The notes under the pieces were generated by a model. It made no database searches and was not told the DNA's origin. It saw only the letters and a program-made list of their open reading frames with translations. The position numbers and the translations under genes are program-made. Below, piece after piece: positions 1 to 5,212 of a stretch of DNA of 5,716 nt. How positions within the stretch are numbered: position 1 is the first letter of the stretch; each line of letters opens with the position of its first letter. The stretch is from Thermoplasmata archaeon (GTDB lineage: Archaea > Thermoplasmatota > E2 > DHVEG-1), in contig JAUWGL010000066.1 in assembly GCA_030606465.1 (NCBI GenBank), positions 1 through 5,716 of the forward strand, given 5' to 3'.

Positions 1-78
1 TTGACGGCTTTTAATAAAACCAAATTGTACAAGAATTCTAATAAGTTCATGCCCTGATAGTCTTGGAAGTTTTGGCAT
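1..78 (-). CDS. hicA: HicA-family mRNA interferase toxin, N-terminal part (cut by window edge)
   Basis: The first 26 codons are visible and read MPKLPRLSGHELIRILVQFG followed by FIKSRQ. This is the usual HicA opening: an LSG-x-E/H-x-I/L-I-x-x-L helix, then the G-F-x-x-x-R-Q strand of the small double-stranded-RNA-binding-like fold. Family members cleave mRNA and are neutralised by HicB. The catalytic histidine (in a GSH-like motif) normally follows directly after the R-Q and would lie outside the window, so activity cannot be judged. The ATG at 78-76 is preceded by GAGGT (91-87) at 8-base spacing, which fixes the start. The gene begins inside the last codons of hicB in another frame (32-base overlap), suggesting translational coupling. 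The assignment rests on motif recognition plus the HicB neighbour. Confidence 0.85.
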   Translation of the reverse strand, partial: MPKLPRLSGHELIRILVQFGFIKSRQ

Positions 79-280
79 GGGAGGTTACCTCAAAAAACGA
101 GACAAATGGTTTTGATGTCTTTTTCGTTGGAAACTCTTCTAGATATAATTCTGTTGCTTCCTTTAAATTTTTAATTGCCTCTTCTATGGTTTTTCCTTGT
201 GATATCGTTCCAATTTCAGGACATTCAGCAACATAATACTTTTTTTCTTTATGAACAACGACGCTAAAGATATGATTCAT
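47..280 (-). CDS. hicB: HicB-family antitoxin
   Basis: A 77-residue protein with the short HicB fold: an N-terminal beta strand, YYVAECPE (residues 15-22), the SQGKT turn (27-31) and the helix EEAIKNLKEATELYLE (33-48). HicB antitoxins bind and block HicA and often repress their own promoter. This is the short form. After the core there is only a tail (about 58-77, with FVSFFEV and a K-T-x-K-T-I-R end) and no obvious ribbon-helix-helix or HTH domain, so autoregulation is not evident. The antitoxin gene comes first and overlaps hicA by 32 bases, the reverse of the commonest hicA-hicB order but known in this family. No ribosome binding site precedes the ATG at 280. A TATA-like element about 27 bases upstream suggests a leaderless transcript. 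Confidence 0.85.
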   Translation of the reverse strand: MNHIFSVVVHKEKKYYVAECPEIGTISQGKTIEEAIKNLKEATELYLEEFPTKKTSKPFVSFFEVTSHAKTSKTIRA

Positions 281-300
281 GTTAATACAATAGGTTTTTG

Positions 301-318
301 CGGTATTTAATTTTTCTT
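301..318 (-). promoter_or_regulatory. Probable BRE/TATA element of hicBA (leaderless)
   Basis: On the minus strand this reads AAGAAAAATTAAATACCG: an A-rich BRE-like stretch followed by the TATA-like TTAAATAC. Its centre lies about 27 bases before the hicB ATG, the usual archaeal TATA-to-start distance. The transcript would therefore begin at or next to the start codon, which agrees with the missing ribosome binding site. This is read by eye in AT-rich DNA where such matches arise easily. Confidence 0.4.
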
Positions 319-397
319 ATTGGGCTTCCAGAAAAATTTAAAAAAAATTAATGTGCTGGGTGTAGGCCGTAAGCCTCCTTAAAGGGGGTGTTGAATC

Positions 398-577
398 TTA
401 TGTTGCATAAGGAAGGTTTTGAAAAAGACAGCGATAGCAGAAGGCGGCTCAGAATTCCTCGGTAAACTCGACAGGTTTGATCCTGATATTGTTACGTTGG
501 ATGTAATGATGCCAGGATTAACAACACGTGAGATACTTAAAAAACTTCATATGCCCCGAATCATCATACTTCTCTAA
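398..577 (+). pseudogene. Decayed receiver-domain fragment, CheB/CheY-like
   Basis: An open frame with no convincing start contains RKVLKK, then GGSEFLGKLDRFDPD, IVTLDVMMPG, LTTREILKKLHMP and RIIILL, ending in TAA at 575-577. The DPDIVTLDVMMPG block is the phospho-acceptor strand of response regulators, with the acceptor aspartate in TLD. The LTT-x-REI wording is typical of CheB receivers, where one expects MPGMDGLTTLREI followed by VIMLSS. Compared with that pattern, the N-terminal strand carrying the acidic pair is missing, residues are missing between KVLKK and the GGSEF helix, M-D-G and a leucine are lost after MPG, and the frame stops where the conserved Ser/Thr strand should continue. 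These several small deletions leave a fragment of about 60 codons. I read it as a relic of a chemotaxis-type gene, unlikely to make a functional protein. The comparison pattern is from memory of the family. Confidence 0.6.
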
Positions 578-668
578 AAATCTTTTACAAATATACACTT
601 CAAGCCCTGTCCCCCTCCACCTTTCGTGATTCGCCCCTATCAATCGGGGAGAACTTCTCTTGTGGACT
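578..668. other. Intergenic, GC-rich patch with short inverted repeats
   Basis: Between the receiver relic and the 3' end of the large minus-strand cluster lies DNA distinctly richer in G and C (about 603-660) than its surroundings. It contains CCCC-8-GGGG (634-649 approximately) and the inverted repeat GAGAACTTCTC next to it. On the minus strand these fall 15-40 bases after the stop codon of the 344-residue gene, so they could form a weak hairpin at the transcript end. No strong oligo-T follows directly, so I do not call a terminator. No gene is evident here. Confidence 0.3.
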
Positions 669-1703
669 TTAATATTTGTTATTCTTTAGATTTTTTGCTG
701 CCTTAATCCAAGCTGTAGCCATATCCTCAGTTATGCTAATGTGTTCTTTTTTGTTGGCAATCTCTAAATACTCAACGATGTTTTTAAGACCATAATCATC
801 AATTGTTTTTACAAGCTCCTTTGGATTACATGTTGCTAAGTCATCAACAGTTTTTACACCTACTTTTGCTAAAATATTAATATCTACTGGATCCAGGATC
901 TCTATGGAATCTAAACCAAGGGATTTTTCTGTTTCATATGGTTTTTCACTATTTGCCTGATTTGCCTCCATTTTCTCCATGTATTGATTAGTAATGATTT
1001 TATTAGCCTCCTCCACAATATTGTTTTCTTTTTTATGAAAAAAAAACGACAGCATTTCATGCATAATATGTGAAGCCTCACTAACAGGTTTCACGTGTCC
1101 GGAGCTAGGTGTTTTTGTGTATGAATCCCTTGAGAAAGGTAGAGGCATTTGTGTGTAAGAATGTTTATCTACATATGTAACCGGTTTTTTCTGTAGCGTC
1201 ATAGATTTTAATGGTACAAAGAATCTGCTAATACGAGTTGGGAGGGGGATTTTTTTGATAGCTGGTTCCTCCTCTCTTTTTCTATCGGGCATAGGTTCTA
1301 ACATTTTCAATATTCGTGTATGATCAATAGGAATAGTAAGTAGTGTCATCCCAAAAACAACATAATAAATAAGATAGGATGTGGAAATTTCTCTTGTTGC
1401 TATAGCACTTCCTAACCCTGCTATCATGATAAATGTAGGAATAAAAGATAAAACAAGATTTTTTCTGTTGTCTTTTATATGAAAATATGCGGCGATCATG
1501 ACAATAAAAAATGAAACCATCAATAATTGAAGATCATTCATTCCAATCAAATAAAAGGGTGTTAACTCAAAAATAAAACGTGGAGTAAAGGCTGCGTTAA
1601 AGAAAAAAATGAAGATAAACTTGATAAAAACAAAGCTAGCGAGAAAAATGAAGAAAGAAAATGGGAAAAACCGTTGCATATTAATGTTGTCTTGATTCTT
1701 CAT
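669..1703 (-). CDS. Four-helix membrane protein with cytoplasmic helix-hairpin-helix-like tail
   Basis: A 344-residue protein of unknown function. Hydrophobic segments lie at about 13-36, 58-76, 83-101 and 109-127. The positive loop IKDNRKN (76-82) and the charged stretch after helix 4 (DRKREEEPAIKK) place both termini in the cytoplasm. Residues 130-260 look polar, low in complexity and probably flexible. Residues 262-344 resemble a degenerate helix-hairpin-helix module of the RecA/Rad51 N-terminal or DUF4332 type: LAKVGVKTVDDLATCNPKEL (278-297) and a closing ITEDMATAWIKAAKNL helix (324-339). Such modules bind DNA or mediate protein contacts; which applies here cannot be told. The ATG at 1703 overlaps the upstream stop (ATGA) and has GGAGG at 1718-1714, 10 bases away. 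It is the last gene of the operon, so it is probably made together with the two exported proteins. Confidence 0.75.
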   Translation of the reverse strand: MKNQDNINMQRFFPFSFFIFLASFVFIKFIFIFFFNAAFTPRFIFELTPFYLIGMNDLQLLMVSFFIVMIAAYFHIKDNRKNLVLSFIPTFIMIAGLGSAIATREISTSYLIYYVVFGMTLLTIPIDHTRILKMLEPMPDRKREEEPAIKKIPLPTRISRFFVPLKSMTLQKKPVTYVDKHSYTQMPLPFSRDSYTKTPSSGHVKPVSEASHIMHEMLSFFFHKKENNIVEEANKIITNQYMEKMEANQANSEKPYETEKSLGLDSIEILDPVDINILAKVGVKTVDDLATCNPKELVKTIDDYGLKNIVEYLEIANKKEHISITEDMATAWIKAAKNLKNNKY

Positions 1704-2353
1704 ATTGCCATTTCCTCCTGTTTTTTTCTAATAAAGACTGCTGTGACTGTTACTCCAAATGCTATTGCTAATGCATCCAGAGTGTATAAAGAGAATTCTA
1801 CTGGCGTTGACACCCATGGCAACATTATCATATCAGTGCTTCTAGGCATGCCTTCTACATCGTATTCCACGTGGATTTTTGCGTAGAGTCCACCATGGTC
1901 ATATGTCAATATAGTTAGTTGTGTCCCCGGCACAGGATAAAATGCGAAAACCACGTGAAGTAAGCATCTATCACTTACAGTATCGGTTTTATCTGAATGT
2001 GAATAGCTACACTTGTTTACTATTAGATAATCTTTACCCTCCTTTTCTTCAAATTCCCCCAAAGGTATAACTGAACCTGTATTTTCATATTGTCTAAAAA
2101 CGAACGACGCCATTACTACATCTCCATTTTTTATAGTTACTGTAGTAGTATAGATATCTCCCCAACTGTTATAATCTGATATAGTTAGATATATCTTTTT
2201 TATTCCATCTTCTGTCGCTATTCTTGTCTCGCTGTATTCTGGCGGGACATTAAGTACGCCTACACCTGCACTACCGGCCTGTACATTGTGTGAAAGAATG
2301 ATGGTTGAAACAAAGGACACCAATACTACTATAAATATGACTCTTTTTATCAC
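1700..2353 (-). CDS. Exported protein with C-terminal membrane anchor, unknown function
   Basis: A 217-residue protein. Residues 1-26 form a Sec-type signal peptide (MIKR, hydrophobic core IFIVVLVSFVSTIIL, probable cleavage after NVQA). The mature part (27-185) is rich in predicted beta strand and carries two cysteines, C115 and C130, which could form a disulfide outside the cell. Residues about 188-208 are a membrane segment followed by RKKQEE, so the bulk would face outward with a short cytoplasmic tail. I do not recognise a family. The start is GTG at 2353-2351, directly after the TGA of the preceding gene. GGAGG lies inside the last arginine codons of that gene, at a fitting distance, and there is no in-frame ATG until well inside the protein. 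Its stop overlaps the next start (ATGA). Tight coupling on both sides implies a fixed stoichiometry with its neighbours. Confidence 0.8.
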   Translation of the reverse strand: MIKRVIFIVVLVSFVSTIILSHNVQAGSAGVGVLNVPPEYSETRIATEDGIKKIYLTISDYNSWGDIYTTTVTIKNGDVVMASFVFRQYENTGSVIPLGEFEEKEGKDYLIVNKCSYSHSDKTDTVSDRCLLHVVFAFYPVPGTQLTILTYDHGGLYAKIHVEYDVEGMPRSTDMIMLPWVSTPVEFSLYTLDALAIAFGVTVTAVFIRKKQEEMAI

Positions 2354-3709
2354 TCATCTCCTCCTGTATTTCATTTGGCTGTAGATCATATACCCTATAA
2401 CTGCTATGATACATACGCCTATTATTATCATAACAAGGGTAGTATCTGCTGGTTTTTCCTCTTGTGGCGGTTTAGGGCCTACGGTGATTTGGGTGGTAAA
2501 CGTTAGGTTTTCCCCGTTTATTTCTATTTCATAGGTGATAAACGCAATGGTGTTTTCTTGTGTGAAATGTATTTGAGTGATAATAGGTTGCTCCGAGGTG
2601 TTTGTTGACTGGATAGCAAAAGACATGTAGTCTATCACAGTATTTTCATGAAATACGTTTAATAAGGTGGCATTTTCACAGGTTATAGTAATGGATGCAT
2701 TTCCATTTCCCGAGATATAAGTTGTTATGTCTTTAATTTCATCATACTCTGCATCTAGTTTTTCTTCGTATTGAAATACTACATCTGTAGTTGGTGATTC
2801 ATAGATGGTGTAGTTGCTATGTCCAACAAAGATTTTTATGTTTGGAAAATATTGAACAAGTGTTGTAATAAGAGAGACATCGCCTGTTTGCACGACGTAC
2901 ATGGGAATTGCTTCTACAATACCCTCGATTGTGATTGTACCGGGTGGCCATTGTAGCGTGTTTATTGTGATCTCATTGGTGGTTGTCGAATTTGGGTGTA
3001 CAATTGCTTCAACACTTGTAGTGTCTATCCTGTTTGCAAACTGTGTATAGGTTAAATTGATGGTAAATGGTATGTTATATGGGTTGATGATTCCGAAGGT
3101 ATGATCTGGCTTTATTATGGTGCTAGTAAATGGTTCGCAATGAAGGTAGAATTCAGCTGACTGTTGTGCAAACCCTATAACAGGTTCTTCCACGGTTAAA
3201 CCACTGTTTTTTATTACTGTGTTATCAGCTTTTATTTCCAATGTCCAGTTGTCGTAGTCTATTGCGTCAATATTTGTATTTTTGACTACATCTGATCTGA
3301 TGCCTATATAGAAGGAGTATGTGTTTCCAGTTTTTTTGCAGTTTGCCTTGTTGATGTATGAATATGTGGTTCCTCCATATTCTGTTACCTCGTTCCAGTT
3401 TCCGTTATCGTATTCCCATTCGTAGTATGTGTTTTCATTTCTTTCACCACTAGTTGGAAGTGTGCCCCCCTCATACATTGTGACCGATAGTTTTGATGGC
3501 TGTGAATCAATTAATGTGACATTTAGGTAATGCCATAGTCCTGCAACCAAAACAGGGTTTACGGCCCTGATTCGCTGTGTTTCTCCAGGAATATAGAGTG
3601 TTGTTTCATCGACTGATGTACACATTCCATTCAAAACAAGTAGGGGGCATAATGAGATAAGTAATAAAATTAACACAGGAATCATAAAGTAAACTTTTTT
3701 TGAGATCAT
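2354..3709 (-). CDS. Membrane-anchored sequon-rich surface protein (copy 1)
   Basis: A 451-residue protein with an N-terminal signal segment (about 8-27, ending near NGMC), a long ectodomain, and one C-terminal helix (about 424-444) followed by KYRRR as a stop-transfer tail. It is therefore type I-like, with nearly everything outside the cell. The ectodomain carries about nine N-x-S/T sequons (for example N63, N154, N218, N240, N299, N337, N346, N370, N401), suggesting N-glycosylation as in archaeal surface proteins. Its strand-rich layout suggests Ig-like beta sandwiches, the last at about 325-410, then a proline-rich linker PKPPQEEKP. No catalytic motif is seen. The start ATG at 3709 follows GAGGGG (3720-3715) at 5-base spacing. 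The C-terminal third is closely repeated by the gene at 5213-5716. It abuts the 217-residue gene, heads the three-gene operon and has its own TATA-like box. The family is unknown. Confidence 0.8.
   Translation of the reverse strand: MISKKVYFMIPVLILLLISLCPLLVLNGMCTSVDETTLYIPGETQRIRAVNPVLVAGLWHYLNVTLIDSQPSKLSVTMYEGGTLPTSGERNENTYYEWEYDNGNWNEVTEYGGTTYSYINKANCKKTGNTYSFYIGIRSDVVKNTNIDAIDYDNWTLEIKADNTVIKNSGLTVEEPVIGFAQQSAEFYLHCEPFTSTIIKPDHTFGIINPYNIPFTINLTYTQFANRIDTTSVEAIVHPNSTTTNEITINTLQWPPGTITIEGIVEAIPMYVVQTGDVSLITTLVQYFPNIKIFVGHSNYTIYESPTTDVVFQYEEKLDAEYDEIKDITTYISGNGNASITITCENATLLNVFHENTVIDYMSFAIQSTNTSEQPIITQIHFTQENTIAFITYEIEINGENLTFTTQITVGPKPPQEEKPADTTLVMIIIGVCIIAVIGYMIYSQMKYRRR
2387..2608. repeat. 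Direct repeat A, unit 1 (pairs with 5246-5467)
   Basis: This segment encodes the last Ig-like strands, the proline-rich linker and most of the anchor helix of copy 1. Aligned without gaps to 5246-5467 (offset 2859), I count about 19 differences in 222 bases by eye, mostly transitions and mostly at silent positions. One run of about 43 bases over the anchor helix is identical. Confidence 0.85.
2736..2824. repeat. Direct repeat B, unit 1 (pairs with 5598-5686)
   Basis: Aligned to 5598-5686 (offset 2862) with about six differences in 89 bases by eye. It encodes GHSNYTIYESPTTD and QYEEKLDAEYDEI. It is separated from repeat A by a clearly divergent stretch of about 125-130 bases containing a one-codon length difference. 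Confidence 0.8.
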
Positions 3710-3755
3710 TTCATCCCCTCTAGACCAAATCTCCTATCTTTTAACTGTTTATCAT

Positions 3756-3772
3756 GTATAAAACTTTCTTTA
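3756..3772 (-). promoter_or_regulatory. Probable BRE/TATA element of the three-gene operon
   Basis: On the minus strand this reads AAAGAAAGTTTTATAC, with a purine-rich BRE-like half followed by the TATA-like TTTTATAC (3763-3756). A start about 25 bases downstream falls near 3733, giving a leader of roughly 24 bases that contains the GAGGGG ribosome binding site of the 451-residue gene. The spacing supports an independent promoter here rather than read-through alone. Confidence 0.5.
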
Positions 3773-3806
3773 AAAAAAACATAAAATGATGATGATTAAT
3801 AAAAAA
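3772..3806 (-). terminator. Probable oligo-T terminator after the 356-residue gene
   Basis: On the minus strand, T6 (3806-3801) and T8 (3779-3772) follow the stop codon at 3848 within about 80 bases. Archaeal RNA polymerase commonly stops on such T runs without needing a hairpin. A small inverted repeat, AGTAGTCCTACT (3838-3849), overlaps the stop codon. The T8 run adjoins the next promoter, so the stretch is partly shared. Confidence 0.4.
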
Positions 3807-3847
3807 TTTGTGGATGGTAAATGCAAGCGGTATGAAGAGTAGTCCTA

Positions 3848-4918
3848 CTATGTTGTTTCTAATTTAAGGTGATAGTAAACTAATGAGGTATACTGTCCTG
3901 GGAACTGACCGTACGGGATGTCGTCACAGTGGAATACGACATCAGCTGTGCTTCTCTGATATGTATCTACGTCATGTGCCTTATAAGTTGAAGCACCTCC
4001 AAATAGGTACAATGGATTGTTCCCATCAAAATTTGCTTCTCCTAAATCACCACCCGCTACCCCAACAGTAGTGTTAGCCATTGTGTTTGAGTCGGGCCCG
4101 TCTAATGTTGCGTTAAGGTTTACAGACAGCGAGTAGTTTGCATTTGCCATTGTAACTACTGTGACTGCGCTAGCTGTGGCCTTGGCCGCTGGTGCTCCAC
4201 TCATACTTGGATTAGCAGCGCTACTTATTTCTGAATAACTATATATCCCATATTCATTATTCACGTAAATGGATTGCCCAGAGCTTGTAGTTACCTCTAT
4301 TTTGAAATTCCATGATTTTGTGTCATCTGTTGTATTTGATGCGGAACTCCAACTTCCATCACCTGGTGCATGCCTCACTTGCTTCAATGGTGTAAACGTG
4401 AACGTTAAATTATAACAACTACTATTATGAACTGTTTCTGTGCCAGATCCCCAGGTTACTTCATCATCAGGCCAGTTCATACTGAAGGAACCAGTACCTG
4501 ATGTATTGACGTATTGCAGAAACATGTTTAGGTTTCCACCAGAAGTTCCATTGTAAGAGGAGCCTGCATCATCGTTATCGTCGTACCATGCCGTTATATT
4601 TACGTAATCAACATCTTCCCAGCTGCTATTTTGTGTAATATTCACACAAAACTTGTACTGATTGTTGACATCTACTTGCGAATTAAGTTTAGAGGTGCTT
4701 CCTGAATCCTGGAAATCATACCATGCAATCCAAGGTGCCGGAGCTGTAACTGTCACAGTCAAGAGACTGGTGTTATGCCATGTTTCATTAACATCACCAG
4801 GATTAGCGCTTGCTATCTGTGTTATTTCAATGATTGATGTCAAGAAAAAAGCATTTGTTAAAATTGAGAGAAATAACATTATTACAACTAATGATGATAT
4901 TTTTCTTCTTTTCAGCAT
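3848..4918 (-). CDS. Secreted sequon-rich protein, unknown function
   Basis: A 356-residue protein. It begins with a charged start (MLKRRK) and a hydrophobic segment (about 9-31), and probable signal cleavage follows ASA (36-38). No C-terminal membrane segment exists, so the protein should be released or held in the surface layer by its partners. About 13 N-x-S/T sequons are present (for example N44, N49, N93, N97, N107, N123, N138, N165, N170, N195, N261, N269, N282), the densest in the window. It is also rich in Trp, Tyr, Ser, Thr and Asp, with an acidic WYDDNDD stretch (111-117) that could bind a cation. It has three cysteines in the mature part (C91, C168, C331). No enzyme motif or family is recognised. 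The ATG at 4918 has GGAGGG (4930-4925) at 6-base spacing. It lies upstream of the anchored copy 1 gene on the same strand, which suggests a related role. Confidence 0.75.
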   Translation of the reverse strand: MLKRRKISSLVVIMLFLSILTNAFFLTSIIEITQIASANPGDVNETWHNTSLLTVTVTAPAPWIAWYDFQDSGSTSKLNSQVDVNNQYKFCVNITQNSSWEDVDYVNITAWYDDNDDAGSSYNGTSGGNLNMFLQYVNTSGTGSFSMNWPDDEVTWGSGTETVHNSSCYNLTFTFTPLKQVRHAPGDGSWSSASNTTDDTKSWNFKIEVTTSSGQSIYVNNEYGIYSYSEISSAANPSMSGAPAAKATASAVTVVTMANANYSLSVNLNATLDGPDSNTMANTTVGVAGGDLGEANFDGNNPLYLFGGASTYKAHDVDTYQRSTADVVFHCDDIPYGQFPGQYTSLVYYHLKLETT

Positions 4919-4989
4919 CCTTTTCCCTCCTAAGAAAGACTAATATTTTTGAGCGCAAATCCCAAATTATAGGGAATAGAATACAATTC

Positions 4990-5012
4990 ATTACTTATAT
5001 GTTTTATTGTTA
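4990..5012 (-). promoter_or_regulatory. Possible TATA element of the 356-residue gene
   Basis: The minus strand reads AACAATAAAACATATAAGTAATG, with CATATAAG as a TATA-like core after an A-rich half. It would give a leader of about 50 bases. A second candidate, CTATAATTTGG (about 4972-4962), would give a leader near 22 bases, like that of the 451-residue gene, but lacks a purine-rich BRE. I cannot decide between them. Confidence 0.3.
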
Positions 5013-5060
5013 TTTTGGTTTTGAATTCTAGAAGGAAGCAAAATGAGAAAAGCCTTGAGG

Positions 5061-5183
5061 TTATGTTTTTTGAATGATTTTAACGCCAATATGTGCTATG
5101 TATTCGCCCCACATCGTACCAAGTGATATACGAACATTGAACTGTACATCCACAGTTTGATTCACGTTGTTCTTTGAAAATAT
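5061..5183 (-). pseudogene. Coding-like remnant, possibly the C-terminus of a lost secreted protein
   Basis: In the gap between copy 2 and the 356-residue gene an open frame runs from just after a TGA (5186-5184) to TAA (5063-5061). It reads as SKNNVNQTVDVQFNV, RISLGTMWGEY, then IAHIGVKIIQKT. It has the alternating hydrophobic pattern of a closing beta strand pair. It can be aligned by eye with the end of the 356-residue protein (TADVVFHCDDIPYGQFPGQY, then TSLVYYHLKLETT): shared D-V-x-F, I-x-x-G and G-x-Y positions and both stopping shortly after. There is no ribosome binding site and no ATG at the front, and stops interrupt the frame upstream. I read it as the tail of a decayed gene, perhaps a former copy of the 356-residue type. 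The similarity is weak, and a short chance frame remains possible. Confidence 0.4.
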
Positions 5184-5212
5184 TCATAAAGTATTGAATA
5201 TATCTACAGCAT

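Noticed and set aside
385..465. Short plus-strand frame starting ATG at 400 after a GGGGGTG ribosome-binding-like site
   Set aside because: It ends after about 21 codons in an Arg-rich stretch, in a different frame from the receiver relic, and matches nothing I recognise; the G-run may be chance or a relic.
2354..2460. Archaeosortase-type C-terminal sorting signal (PGF-CTERM or PEF-CTERM) in the anchored surface proteins
   Set aside because: A helix and basic tail are present, but neither tripeptide signature precedes the helix in either copy or in the 217-residue protein.
3620..3709. Lipoprotein signal at the N-terminus of the 451-residue protein (Cys21 and Cys30)
   Set aside because: The residues before each cysteine do not fit a lipobox; an ordinary signal segment is the simpler reading.
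4834..5031. Plus-strand open frame across the 5' end of the 356-residue gene and its upstream region
   Set aside because: The translation is a Phe/Lys-rich low-complexity product of AT-rich DNA, and it overlaps the signal-peptide codons of a strongly supported gene.
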